A stretch of DNA of 64,000 bases from JAPOXR01 sp965221815 (GCA_965221815.1 OZ244915.1:3100001-3164000), one strand, 5' to 3'. Positions 16,576 through 26,015 are shown, counted from the first letter of the stretch. Translations and numbers: made by a program. Notes: a model not told the origin generated them from the letters alone.

Positions 16576-18066
16576 CTATATCGAAGCGCGGTCCGCTGAG
16601 ATCATTGCGGCCGCATGCTTGCCGGAGAGCGCTGACATGGGGACTCCGGCCCCCGGATGCGTACCCCCGCCGGCCAGATAGAGTCCGCGGATCGCTGTTC
16701 GTGCCCTGGGGCGGCGCAACCCGGCCGTGATTCCCGCCGGGCTCTGTCCGTAAAGTGCTCCCGCCGACCCTGGAAAGAGAGTGTCGAAGTCGGTCGGCGT
16801 CATGAGGCTTTGCGTTGAGGGAATCGGCTGGAAGGTCAGACCGTACTTGGCCAGCTGGCTGAACGTCCTCTTGCGACATTGATCTTTCTCCTCACGATGG
16901 ATGAACGCGCCTGAAAGTGCAGGTGCATTCAGGATGATTTCAAATCTTTCGTTGCCTGATGGACGTTGCAGGCCACTCCCCCGATCCTGGGCGCAGACAT
17001 AAATGGTGGGCTCCCTTGGAATCCTGCCAACAGCCAGGTCAGAAAATTCTGATATCGGATCTGCAGCAAAAAACACATTATGATGAATCAGTTCGGACAT
17101 TGAGGCGGTCGCCGCAAAACTCCAGACATGTGCAGAAAAACTCCGTGGACGGCGCGTCGTGACCGGGGCGACATATTTGACCTGATCGCCAAGTTTACCA
17201 AGGGCCAGAGCCCGAGGGTCTCCAGCATAGATAACAATGTCCGAATCTATGTGTCTGTGGTCGTCGGTTTCGACCCCGACAATCCCTTGGTCCGCCACCC
17301 GTATGCGTGAGATATGGGTGCCTAGACGGAGATCTCCTCCCAACTCTGTGAATCTCTGTGCCATTGCGTTGGCCAGGCGATAGAGGCCGCCTGTCACACG
17401 CCAGATACCGGCCTCTTCGGCGCGCCAGATCAACGACAGCAACGCCGGGGACTGGAGTGGTGAGCCACCGACATATGTCGCGTATCTGCCAAATAACTGT
17501 CGTAGCCGTGCATCGCTGAAGCGGTATGACAGGCGGGCCGCCAAATTCATTCCCGGAACAAGGTTGATCAACATTCCCGGTGCCGATATGGCCGCTCTTG
17601 CCAGACGGGCAAGTGAGGGTTCTGCAGTTTGCATCATCGGCTCATCAAAGGTCTCAAAAAGAGATTGGGCCTCCTTGGTGAAACGGTCGAATTCCGCCAC
17701 CGCCGCTGATCCGGAAAACGCTTCGATGGCCCTGCAACTTTTCTCCCGGTCGTCGAAGAGATCCAGGCGGCTTCCATCGGGCCAGAAATGGCGCGCCAGA
17801 CAGGATTCTCGTGTAAGTTGCAGATAATCGCTCAGATCGGCACCGGTCGATTGAAAGAGATCATCAAATATATGGCGCAAGGTGAGAACGGTCGGGCCGG
17901 CATCCATAGGCCCTGCGGAGGAGTTGACAGGCCGCATCTTGCCACCGGGCCAGGAATGCTGATCCAGTAAAATCGTGTCATGCCCTGCCGCTTGCAGCTG
18001 CATGGCTGCTGCAAGACCGCCGGCGCCGGCGCCGACAACGATTGTGCGCATGGGTGAGCGGCTCAT
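16576..18066 (-). CDS. crtD: Methoxyneurosporene dehydrogenase (1-hydroxycarotenoid 3,4-desaturase) CrtD
   Basis: A 496-residue relative of CrtI that introduces the C3-C4 double bond in hydroxycarotenoids. The FAD motif is TIVVGAGAGGLAAAMQLQAA near residues 8-27, then SWPGGKMRPV and GPMDAGPTVLTLRHIFDDLF. The C-terminus contains GLYLAGGGTHPGAGVPMSAL, the typical ending. It precedes crtC on the same transcript, in the order seen in Rhodobacter. The start could be 18066 or the Met at residue 6 (18051). In Rhodobacter, crtE and crtF come next on the opposite strand; here the malate-CoA ligase genes follow. Confidence 0.94.
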   Translation of the reverse strand: MSRSPMRTIVVGAGAGGLAAAMQLQAAGHDTILLDQHSWPGGKMRPVNSSAGPMDAGPTVLTLRHIFDDLFQSTGADLSDYLQLTRESCLARHFWPDGSRLDLFDDREKSCRAIEAFSGSAAVAEFDRFTKEAQSLFETFDEPMMQTAEPSLARLARAAISAPGMLINLVPGMNLAARLSYRFSDARLRQLFGRYATYVGGSPLQSPALLSLIWRAEEAGIWRVTGGLYRLANAMAQRFTELGGDLRLGTHISRIRVADQGIVGVETDDHRHIDSDIVIYAGDPRALALGKLGDQVKYVAPVTTRRPRSFSAHVWSFAATASMSELIHHNVFFAADPISEFSDLAVGRIPREPTIYVCAQDRGSGLQRPSGNERFEIILNAPALSGAFIHREEKDQCRKRTFSQLAKYGLTFQPIPSTQSLMTPTDFDTLFPGSAGALYGQSPAGITAGLRRPRARTAIRGLYLAGGGTHPGAGVPMSALSGKHAAAMISADRASI

Positions 18067-18197
18067 CCGGAATCTCGCGGGGATGTTTCGACACTCAGGT
18101 CGGGGTGACGCGCCTGTTTGGGTTCCGGCTGATGCGTGCTACACTCGCCAATCGGTCCATCTGCGCACAGCGCAATTTGCGATCCGTCCTGGCAATT

Positions 18198-19100
18198 TCA
18201 AGTGGTCTTCTGGGCAAGACGATTCACGACATCTGCAACGGTCTGCCCCATGAGTGACGGGTTGGGGGCGACAGCAATTCCGGCATCTTGCAGAATGGCA
18301 ACTTTTTCCTGGGCACTCTCGCCGAAGGCAGAAATAATGGCACCGGCATGGCCCATCTTACGCCCCTTCGGGGCGGAAAGCCCGGCCACATAGGCGATCA
18401 CGGGTTTGTGCATCCGGTCACGCACATAGTCGGCAGCTTCGGCTTCCTGGGGGCCACCGATTTCGCCAATCATCATGATGGCATCGGTTTCATCATCGGC
18501 TTCAAAAAGTTCGAGGATATCGCGAAATGATGACCCATTGATCGGGTCACCACCGATGCCGATCGACGAAGAGACGCCAATTCCCAGCGACTGCATCTGG
18601 CTTGCAGCTTCATAGCCAAGGGTCCCTGAGCGCCCAACGATCCCCACCCGTCCGGGTTGGTAAATCTCGGGCGGCATGATCCCCATGAATCCTTTCCCCG
18701 GGCTGATAATTCCGGCGCAATTGGGCCCGATCAGCCGCATCTTGCGCTCTTTTGGATAGCGTTTCAGATAGCGTTTCACGCGCATCATGTCCTGCGCCGG
18801 AATGCCATCGGCAACACAGACACAGGTTCTGATTCCCGCATCTGCCGCCTCCATCATGGCATCCGCTGCAAAGGCCGGCGGGACAAACAGCAGTGAAGCC
18901 GTCGCCCGGGTGGAATTGACAGCATCACGCACGGTGTTGAAAACAGGACGATCCAGCACCGTCTCGCCGCCGCGCCCGGGTGTCACCCCGCCCACGACGT
19001 TGGTGCCGTATTCAATCATGAGCTGGCTGTGAAACTTGCCAATCCGGCCGGACATTCCCTGCACCAGAACGCGGGTTTGACTGTCGATGAGGATTGCCAT
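18198..19100 (-). CDS. mtkB: Malate-CoA ligase (malate thiokinase) subunit alpha, SucD-like
   Basis: A 300-residue CoA-binding subunit of the succinyl-CoA synthetase family. N-terminal CoA fold: TRVLVQGMSGRIGKFHSQLM. The phosphohistidine loop is KMGHAGAIISAFGESAQ near residue 250, and the segment GRSGTLGYEAASQMQ binds nucleotide/CoA. Sequence details such as the CVCVADGIPAQDMMRVKRYL stretch and above all the malyl-CoA lyase gene upstream indicate malate rather than succinate as substrate. With MtkA it makes malyl-CoA from malate, CoA and ATP in the serine cycle and related pathways. It is the last gene of mcl-mtkA-mtkB. Confidence 0.85.
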   Translation of the reverse strand: MAILIDSQTRVLVQGMSGRIGKFHSQLMIEYGTNVVGGVTPGRGGETVLDRPVFNTVRDAVNSTRATASLLFVPPAFAADAMMEAADAGIRTCVCVADGIPAQDMMRVKRYLKRYPKERKMRLIGPNCAGIISPGKGFMGIMPPEIYQPGRVGIVGRSGTLGYEAASQMQSLGIGVSSSIGIGGDPINGSSFRDILELFEADDETDAIMMIGEIGGPQEAEAADYVRDRMHKPVIAYVAGLSAPKGRKMGHAGAIISAFGESAQEKVAILQDAGIAVAPNPSLMGQTVADVVNRLAQKTT

Positions 19101-19105
19101 GATGA

Positions 19106-20284
19106 TCAGCCTCCCTTGCCTTGTTGTGAACTGGCCTTGAATGCGGCTGTCGCCGCGTCAGCCAGCGTGTCGGCGGAGACCAGTGGCAGTCCCGACGTTT
19201 CAATGATCTGACGCCCTTCTGCGACATTTGTTCCTGAAAGGCGAACAACGACCGGAAGTTTCAGGTCAAGCGTGCGATAGGCCTGGACGACACCTTCGGC
19301 AATCCAGTCGCAACGATTGATCCCGGCAAAGATATTGACCAGGATCACGCGGACATTGGGGTCCGTCATCACCACGCGGAAGGCTGTCACGACACGTTCG
19401 GGACTCGCGCCGCCGCCAATGTCAAGAAAGTTTGCCGGTTCGCCACCGGCCAGCTTGATCATGTCCATGGTTGCCATGGCCAGGCCGGCACCGTTGATAA
19501 TGCAGCCAATATCGCCATCAAGGCCGACATAGGCAAGGCCGTTATCGGCCGCTGTGGCTTCACGCGAGTCTTCCTGGCCGGTGTCGCGTAACCCGAGAAT
19601 GTCGGGTCGACGGTAAAGTGCATTGGTGTCAAATGACATTTTGGCATCCAGTGCGACAAGCTCACCGGAACCGGTGATGGCCAGGGGATTGATCTCGACC
19701 ATCATCGCGTCCAGGTCACGATAGGCGCGATAGCAGGCGCGCAATGTGTTGACGAAATCACCGATCTGCGATCCCGTCAGGTCCAGTTTGAAGGCCAGTT
19801 CCCGGGCCTGGAACTCGACCAGACCCGCGGCCGGATCAATCACCATGCGGACCAGACTGTCCGGATCGCTTTCTGCCAGCTCCTCGATTTCCATTCCGCC
19901 ATGGCCGGAGGCCACGATCATGATTCTCTCACTCTTGCGATCGAGAACAAAGCCCAGATAGATTTCCCGGGCAATGTCGGTGACCGCTTCCACCCACAGC
20001 CGGTGAACGGGTTTGCCCCCGGCTCCTGATTGGCGCGTGACAAGGGCCGTCCCCAGCAACCGGGTCGCGAACTCCCTGACATCCTGTTCGTTTTTGCACA
20101 GTTTGACCCCGCCTGCTTCGCCGCGGCCACCGGAATGAACCTGCGCCTTGACCACACAGGACCCGCCGCCGAGACGCCGGCAATTATAGGCGGCCTGTTC
20201 GGGGCTGAAAGCCAGATGGCCTGCCGGGATCGGCACGCCGAATTTAGCCAGGATATTTTTGGCCTGATGCTCATGGATATCCAT
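19106..20284 (-). CDS. mtkA: Malate-CoA ligase (malate thiokinase) subunit beta, SucC-like
   Basis: A 392-residue ATP-grasp subunit. It begins MDIHEHQAKNILAKFGVPIP, the start of SucC/MtkA proteins, and has VVKAQVHSGGRGEAGGVKL (ATP-grasp), the metal-binding MMVEINPLAITGSGELVALD, and the C-terminal ligase domain with GCIINGAGLAMATMDMI and FLDIGGGASPERV. Five bases separate it from mtkB. With MtkB it forms the heterotetramer that activates malate; the product is cleaved by the neighbouring lyase to acetyl-CoA and glyoxylate. Confidence 0.88.
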   Translation of the reverse strand: MDIHEHQAKNILAKFGVPIPAGHLAFSPEQAAYNCRRLGGGSCVVKAQVHSGGRGEAGGVKLCKNEQDVREFATRLLGTALVTRQSGAGGKPVHRLWVEAVTDIAREIYLGFVLDRKSERIMIVASGHGGMEIEELAESDPDSLVRMVIDPAAGLVEFQARELAFKLDLTGSQIGDFVNTLRACYRAYRDLDAMMVEINPLAITGSGELVALDAKMSFDTNALYRRPDILGLRDTGQEDSREATAADNGLAYVGLDGDIGCIINGAGLAMATMDMIKLAGGEPANFLDIGGGASPERVVTAFRVVMTDPNVRVILVNIFAGINRCDWIAEGVVQAYRTLDLKLPVVVRLSGTNVAEGRQIIETSGLPLVSADTLADAATAAFKASSQQGKGG

Positions 20285-20334
20285 CGGGTGATCCTTGTTT
20301 TACAACTTGATACTGATCCAGGAAAAAGGGGTTT

Positions 20335-21276
20335 TCAGCCCTTGGCGTCGATGGCCTGTGACGCTTCGATGACATTGCGCGCCATGCGTTCGCTGGCAGC
20401 ATCAATCAGTTTGCCATCGAGACTGGCTGCCCCGAGCCCCGCGTCTTCCGCGGCCTTGAGTGCGGCAACGATTCTCCTGGCCTTGTCCACCTCTTCCCGG
20501 GGCGGGGAAAAGACTTCGTTGGCCAGCTCTACCTGGCTCGGATGGATGGCCCATTTTCCTTCGCAACCGAGCACTGCGGCGCGATGGGCGGCCTGCCTGA
20601 ACGCGTCCTGGTCGCTGAAGTCCCCGAAGGGTCCGTCAATGGCCCGCAATCCAAAGGCGCGGCAGGCGATGACCATTCGCGTCAGGGCGGCATGCCAGGG
20701 GTCGCCGGGATAGTCGGGGTGGAGTCCGCCGATCACGACCGTGCGGGCGCGCAGGCTTGCGGCATAGTCGGCAACGCCGAAATGTAGGGCTTCCAATCGT
20801 CCGCCAAACTGCGCGATGTCATCGACATTGGCCATTCCCAGGGCGGTTTCGATCAAGGCTTCGATGCCGACATGCGGTGCCCGCCCGGCACCCTGTTCAA
20901 TCTGGTTGACCATCGCCTCGACCATGTAGAGGTCTGCCGGCACACCGACCTTGGGAACCAGGATCGTATCGACCCGGTCGCCGGCCTGTTCCATGACATC
21001 GACCACGTCGCGATACATGTAGTGGGTGTCGAGACCGTTGATACGCACCGAGACCGTCTTGCCCTTTTCCGACCAGTCGATGTCGTTCAGGGCCTGAATC
21101 GCATTGCGCCGGGCCTGTTCTTTTTCCGGGGGTGCCACTGCATCTTCGAGATCAAGAAACACGTAATCGGCAGCGCTGGCCGCGGCCTTGTCGATCATGG
21201 AGGGATTGGAAGCCGGCACCGCGAGTTCCGAGCGCTGAAGCCGCTGCCGTCGCAGGGGGTGGAGAGTGTGGGACAT
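20335..21276 (-). CDS. mcl: L-malyl-CoA / beta-methylmalyl-CoA lyase
   Basis: A 313-residue HpcH/HpaI-CitE family lyase that reversibly cleaves malyl-CoA to acetyl-CoA and glyoxylate. Landmarks are RSELAVPASNPSMIDKAAAS, the metal and substrate residues in YVFLDLEDAVAPPEKEQARR, the glutamate in HVGIEALIETALGMANVDDI and GCEGKWAIHPSQVELANEVF, all close to the Mcl1 type. It is the first gene of the mcl-mtkA-mtkB operon, 50 bases before mtkA. Together they suggest assimilation of C1 or C2 compounds via the serine cycle or the ethylmalonyl-CoA pathway; other pathway genes are outside the window. Confidence 0.9.
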   Translation of the reverse strand: MSHTLHPLRRQRLQRSELAVPASNPSMIDKAAASAADYVFLDLEDAVAPPEKEQARRNAIQALNDIDWSEKGKTVSVRINGLDTHYMYRDVVDVMEQAGDRVDTILVPKVGVPADLYMVEAMVNQIEQGAGRAPHVGIEALIETALGMANVDDIAQFGGRLEALHFGVADYAASLRARTVVIGGLHPDYPGDPWHAALTRMVIACRAFGLRAIDGPFGDFSDQDAFRQAAHRAAVLGCEGKWAIHPSQVELANEVFSPPREEVDKARRIVAALKAAEDAGLGAASLDGKLIDAASERMARNVIEASQAIDAKG

Positions 21277-21711
21277 GATGGAGACCTTGGAGTTGAAGAC
21301 TGGACGGGGAGACTGCCCCTATGGCAGAAGTGTGATTGTGTTTCAGGGTTGCGGGACCGCCGCCCATTACAATGCTTCGACTGTGCGCCCGCACGACACA
21401 TTCATTGGCTGCGACGGTGAAAAGCAAGAGCGGCAGACAGTCGCCTATAAACACTCATCCAGTGGCAAGCAAACTTTTTTGACGCTGATGGCTGAGGTGG
21501 AACTCCTGCTCGCGCTTCTGATCGTCCCGACCTGCGCGAACAGACAACACTTGGCGGCTGCAGTGAGACTTTTCGCTGGACCTTCACCGACAATTTCAGA
21601 TGTATTTGGTCAGGGGCATATTGACTTATGGCGGATAGAGGCTCGGATTGTTCGACTTCCGTCGCGGGTGAATTGGTTGACATATTTGGAACTTCGAGGC
21701 AATTGATTCTC
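21277..21711. other. Divergent intergenic region between mcl and the protease gene
   Basis: About 430 bases with only short frames on either strand and nothing recognisable. It should hold the promoters of both flanking genes. Confidence 0.5.
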
Positions 21712-22803
21712 ATGGTAGGAATAAGCACATTTCGCATTGCCGGTGTTGCAATTCTTGTCGCCGCAGCAACCGGATGTGTACCCACAACAGTGCCGCCACA
21801 GGTCTCTTATGAGGAGATACGAGAAGAGGAAACGATTCAGCATCAACTTGCGACTCAAGTCAGCCGTGAGGTGCAGAATCAGATCAGGGCAGAGCAAGCG
21901 GCCGCTAGTTTTCGTGTGAATACGATTCATCGAAGGCTAATGCGGGCTAATCTTGAATTTTGTGACAAGACAAAATCGAGTATCGGCGCGTTAGTTGCTA
22001 ACCGGAGTACCTTTGCCCCCAAATTCTGGTCGTCTGATCCAGAATATGACCCAAAATGGACAAATCTCTATTTTACCGATGAATCTATGCGCGTTCTGGA
22101 GGTCTTGCCCGATTCGCCTGCAGCACGAGCAGGGCTTTGGGCGGAGGATGTCATCACCCATGTCAATGGGGTAGCTGTTGGCACGGGTGCTGCCGGAAAT
22201 TCAAAATTCAGCCGCAATATGCAAGGAACTGACGGCAAATCACTCAGATTCTTCCGGAATGGAATCGAACGTACGATATTCGTCCAACCAGAAGTAATTT
22301 GTGACATGCCAATCGTGATTTTGAACAGTGATGAGATCAACGCCTACACTGATGGCGATGCCATTTACCTATATGCTGGAATGGAGCGGATTGTGCGAGA
22401 TGACAGCCAGTTGGCATTTATCCTTGGGCATGAGATGGCGCACATCACTCTTAGCCATATCGATTCAACAGTGGTCAATTCACTTATTGGTGGGCTTATC
22501 GGTGCTGCGATTGATCCAAGTCTTGGCGAAGTGGGGACAGAAGTTGGCGCATTGGCTTTTTCTCAGGAGTTTGAAACGGAAGCTGATTATGTCGGTGTCT
22601 ATTTGGCCGCACGTGGTGGTTATGACGTCTCAACAGTCGCTGAATTTTGGCGGACGATGGCAACTATCAATCCATCGGCCATTCATGTGCCAAGTTTGAC
22701 GCATCCTACAACGGCCATGCGTTACAATGTAATCAAGAAAACAAGCGAAGAGATTGACCGGAAACGGAGTCTTGGCCTACCGCTTCGTTATGCGCTACGC
22801 TGA
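21712..22803 (+). CDS. M48-family zinc metalloprotease lipoprotein with a PDZ domain
   Basis: The ATG at 21712 starts a lipoprotein signal (RIAGVAILVAAATGC, cleavage before Cys about residue 22) and is preferred to the upstream start at 21628. A PDZ domain follows (residues about 120-190: MRVLEVLPDSPAARAGLWAE and VITHVNGVAVG). The C-terminal M48 domain has the zinc site LGHEMAHITLSH near residue 238 and the third ligand in FETEADYVG. It is probably a periplasmic or outer-membrane-anchored quality-control protease, similar to BepA-like or LoiP-like proteins, 363 residues long. It stands alone, on the opposite strand to mcl. Confidence 0.88.
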   Translation: MVGISTFRIAGVAILVAAATGCVPTTVPPQVSYEEIREEETIQHQLATQVSREVQNQIRAEQAAASFRVNTIHRRLMRANLEFCDKTKSSIGALVANRSTFAPKFWSSDPEYDPKWTNLYFTDESMRVLEVLPDSPAARAGLWAEDVITHVNGVAVGTGAAGNSKFSRNMQGTDGKSLRFFRNGIERTIFVQPEVICDMPIVILNSDEINAYTDGDAIYLYAGMERIVRDDSQLAFILGHEMAHITLSHIDSTVVNSLIGGLIGAAIDPSLGEVGTEVGALAFSQEFETEADYVGVYLAARGGYDVSTVAEFWRTMATINPSAIHVPSLTHPTTAMRYNVIKKTSEEIDRKRSLGLPLRYALR

Positions 22804-22888
22804 TCAGAGCGGCACGGGGGTTATTAATTTCTTTTCTGGATAACCATAATGCAAAGCAACATGGATGTCCTGATTGTCTCCAGGAACT

Positions 22889-23839
22889 TTAACTGTTCAG
22901 GTTCCTGAACGGGAATTTTTGGCCCGAAAGGCGGCTCAGTTCGCCTAGACCTGTTGTTGTGTGGTGAGCCGCTCGATCAGTTCGTCCGGCGGGGCCCGCA
23001 GTGTTTCCAGCACGGTTCGCAACACCGCATGATTCCGGGCGTCCTCGGGACTGCGGAAGCTGCCGGAGATTTTTTGTTGGACCTTGAGGGGCCGCAGCGC
23101 CGGTTCCACTTCATTGTTGGTGGCCGAGCCTCATGCCAGGCGAGGTCGGCGACTACGATGCTGTCATAGCGACGCCCGATCCGGTCGGCCACCCGTGTCG
23201 GCAGCAGTTCGCCGCCAGCCTGATTGACAGCATGGATGGCCCGGCGCAGCGGCGGGCACGGTCCCCGGAATGGTGAAATATGGCCGCCAGTGGTCGTGCA
23301 CGGCCACGCTGGTTGCGGCCCGCATCACGTCGCCGCGACCTGTGCCCACGCGGAAGTGACTGAGGTGTTTGGTGCAGGCCACGTGCAGCCAGATCGGCAA
23401 TGGTGCCTTTGCGACAACTGGACACCGAACAGGTCAACCAGTGTCTGGCGCAGCCTGCGCACCGGGACCGCTGGCGCTGGCGCAGGGCCGCAGCGGTCGG
23501 CTTGGCCAGCCCGTCGCTCGACGGGGCTTGCTGCTGTTGGAACTGTCAAGCCGGAGGCGACGCTCGAGCTCGGCGATGCGGGCGGCATGGACAGCGATCG
23601 TGGTGCGAAACTCGGCAATCACGGCATCGCGGTCGGCAAGGGCCGCCGTCAGGTCAGAGACCCGGTGGGCCAATGACTCAAGATCGTCAATCATTCCTGA
23701 CACGAGATGCCGGCCCTGTCTGCTGCCTGTCACCGCGGCTTCAGCCGGCTTGGTTGGTGGACGTATGGGCGCGGCATATATTGTCAAACAGAATGCTGGC
23801 GACCTGGGCGTGACAGTCGGGAAGAACCTGAACGGTTAC
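22889..23839. mobile_element. Deleted IS66-family element
   Basis: The right end, read on the minus strand, is GTAACCGTTCAGGTTC (23839 inward), and the left end at 22889 is TTAACTGTTCAGGTTC, a matching pair with three differences; IS66 elements characteristically start GTAA. At about 950 bases it is much shorter than the usual 2-2.5 kb, tnpA and tnpB are missing, and tnpC is broken. It lies between the M48 protease and the porin. Confidence 0.7.
22945..23694 (-). pseudogene. IS66 transposase (TnpC) remnant
   Basis: The start at 23694 gives the family's coiled-coil N-terminus (AARIAELERRLRLDSSNSSK), whose next residues should be PPSSDG but shift frame. A middle fragment reads VAVHDHWRPYFTIPG, the conserved stretch before the catalytic domain. 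The C-terminal frame reads LKVQQKISGSFRSPEDARNH and ends at a TAG at 22945. Several frameshifts and a large internal deletion inactivate it. Confidence 0.75.
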
Positions 23840-23925
23840 CAGAAACTTTAATTATATGCTTAACACGAATTCCTCGGTGTTCTTGATATAATTTGGTCAT
23901 CTCAATTTCCTTTTCTCTGTTACCC

Positions 23926-23956
23926 ATAAAAAGAGGGCAGCCGAAGCCGCCCCCTC
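23926..23956 (-). terminator. Rho-independent terminator of the porin gene
   Basis: On the minus strand a GC-rich stem with arms GAGGGGGCGGC and GCTGCCCTC closes on a TTCG tetraloop and is followed by TTTTTAT. It lies 24 bases after the porin stop codon. Confidence 0.85.
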
Positions 23957-23979
23957 AATTCCTGTTGTCCGATCAGTGA

Positions 23980-25878
23980 TCAGAACTTCATGGTGATACC
24001 GAGGTCAGCCACCGCGTTGCTGTCCACCGAGCCAGCACCGGCTTTCAGGGTCGCACCACCGCCCAGATCATGGGAGAAGCCGACACCAAAGGCGTCAACG
24101 GTGGTGGAGGAGGTGGACCAGGTGTATGAAGCGGGAGCGAATTGATTACCCGGAGTTTCAGAGTCGGTATCCGTTTTTCCCTCGCTGTTATAACTGATGT
24201 GCGCCGACTCTTTCTTGTGCTGTGCGGCGACCAGAACAACCGAAGTCGCTTCTGACATTTGATAACTCACATCAACACCAACCGCTTGGTTTTTCAGATC
24301 AGGTTTATTAGCCCAGCTTGTTTTCACCAACCCAGTATCGCAGGCACCTGCTTTAACCTTATTATAGGTAGCTTTGTCAGTGGCTGTTACAGCGGCACAG
24401 GTGAAACCCTCATTGTCAGCTTCATCATGATCGCTGTCAGTCGAATACATGGCATTCATGGCAATCGCGCCTTGTGTGAAGCCCATGCCGATGGACATGA
24501 CTCCCAGACTGTCAAAACCGGCACCGAACGTTAAGGGTTCCACATTGAAGCTGAACCCGGCGGCCCAGGCCGCGTCTCCGGCATTGTCGCCGTAGGAAAC
24601 AGCGACCGAGGCAACACCGAAATCACCATCGTAACGGACCTGTTTGGCGGACTTGCCATAAACACCTTCGGCCACGTCATCGATACCGATGCCGTCAAAA
24701 CCGGGATCAGCCAGACCGCCCGCCAGTTTGTCGGCCGCATCCAGATCAGAACCAATCGTGAGCTTGTGCATATCCATCGAGATATACACTTCGCCGTGAT
24801 TGTTGACTTTTTGCTTGTCGGAAGCCGCAACAGAGGAGTTTAGAGTTGCGATATGGGCCTCCGAGGCCGCGATCCTGCGTTCTGTCGAAACAGGGGTATT
24901 GAAAGTACCTTGCAAGGCGGCAAGATTCACATAGTTGAGATTGGGGTCATCATTATCATCCTCATTATCTGCCCCATTAGTATCAAAATAACGGAATCGA
25001 TTTCCCTCTGAATCCTCATACACACCAGTTTGCCCCGTAACTGCAGTTAGTCGTGTGTTACCAGCTGTTGCAAGAGTAGGAGTTGCATTTGTGTCTATCT
25101 CATAGGTGACATCTCCGATTGTAAATGTGGTTTCGTCATTAACCTCGTTGGTTCCAGTCAGCACTGTAACCGTACCAAGCTTGTCCCCGTCTGTGAGTGT
25201 TCCGAAATTACCTTTCGTATCTCCGAGCGTGATTGTTCCAACGAGATATTCTGTACCGCCAATAGTGACAGTGTCCCCGGCTTTCACAGGCCGGTTTGTA
25301 TCGTCGTCAATGCCTTCTCCTGTAACTTTCAGGCTGGAGATATTGTAAGCTGTAATTTCGCCTCCGCGGTTGATGAATGTGTAAGAACCGGTAGTTGACG
25401 CAGCGTCATCACTGCGGAGAGAGCGCGAGATAGCGTCATTGTGTCCCGCGATTTCAGCGATATCAAATCCCGAGAAGGTTTTTTGACCACTGACGATTAG
25501 AGTTCCGGCTGCGATCATATCCCCCATCGGGAACCCATATTTCTTCTCGAGGGCAGCAATCTCGGCAGCATCGGTAATGTCTTCCCTCACCAAGTAATAG
25601 GATGGGGCAGGTGTCACTTTCCCACTGGTCACAGACTCCGTATTATCCAGCGTCATTTCACCGCCGAAACCAATGCCGCCGTCCGTTGTGCCGGAGGCCG
25701 CGAAGGTCACCTTGAACTCATGGTGGAATTGCAGATCGTTTTTGGAATCATCATCGCTTTCGGCGAATTTAACCCCGAAGTTGGCTTCTCCACTGATGGA
25801 GACGCCACCGCCGTCCATCGCGAAGAGCGGCGCGCTGGCCAACAGGCCCGCCGCCGTGAGTAGAGTTAATCTCTTCAT
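23980..25878 (-). CDS. Outer-membrane porin, large, with an acidic insert
   Basis: A 632-residue beta-barrel porin of the alphaproteobacterial type. The signal peptide is MKRLTLLTAAGLLASAPLFA, followed by GGGVSISGEANFGVKFAESD. The C-terminus, GGGATLKAGAGSVDSNAVAD and LGITMKF, has the terminal Phe needed for barrel assembly. These porins are usually 300-450 residues; the extra length lies in the middle third, a low-complexity, Thr/Asp-rich part with a run NGADNEDDNDDPNLN that could bind calcium and form a large extracellular loop. A good ribosome site (ACAGGAG) precedes the ATG, and a terminator follows. A G13 tract upstream may vary its expression. Confidence 0.85.
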   Translation of the reverse strand: MKRLTLLTAAGLLASAPLFAMDGGGVSISGEANFGVKFAESDDDSKNDLQFHHEFKVTFAASGTTDGGIGFGGEMTLDNTESVTSGKVTPAPSYYLVREDITDAAEIAALEKKYGFPMGDMIAAGTLIVSGQKTFSGFDIAEIAGHNDAISRSLRSDDAASTTGSYTFINRGGEITAYNISSLKVTGEGIDDDTNRPVKAGDTVTIGGTEYLVGTITLGDTKGNFGTLTDGDKLGTVTVLTGTNEVNDETTFTIGDVTYEIDTNATPTLATAGNTRLTAVTGQTGVYEDSEGNRFRYFDTNGADNEDDNDDPNLNYVNLAALQGTFNTPVSTERRIAASEAHIATLNSSVAASDKQKVNNHGEVYISMDMHKLTIGSDLDAADKLAGGLADPGFDGIGIDDVAEGVYGKSAKQVRYDGDFGVASVAVSYGDNAGDAAWAAGFSFNVEPLTFGAGFDSLGVMSIGMGFTQGAIAMNAMYSTDSDHDEADNEGFTCAAVTATDKATYNKVKAGACDTGLVKTSWANKPDLKNQAVGVDVSYQMSEATSVVLVAAQHKKESAHISYNSEGKTDTDSETPGNQFAPASYTWSTSSTTVDAFGVGFSHDLGGGATLKAGAGSVDSNAVADLGITMKF

Positions 25879-26002
25879 TGAGTATTGCTCCTGTTTATGG
25901 TAAACGGAGCGAACGGTGACAGTAATAGGACAAACTTAGCCGTCCGCTCCTGTGATCTGCCTTAAATGCGGGTGGATCACGGGGGCAACTCCGCCGATAT
26001 AT

Positions 26003-26015
26003 GGGGGGGGGGGGG
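26003..26015. repeat. G13 homopolymer tract upstream of the porin
   Basis: Thirteen consecutive G on the plus strand (C13 on the porin strand), 125 bases upstream of the porin ATG. On the porin strand it stands between a T-rich stretch (TTTTTTG) and ATATAT, so it could be the spacer of a promoter. Confidence 0.8.
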
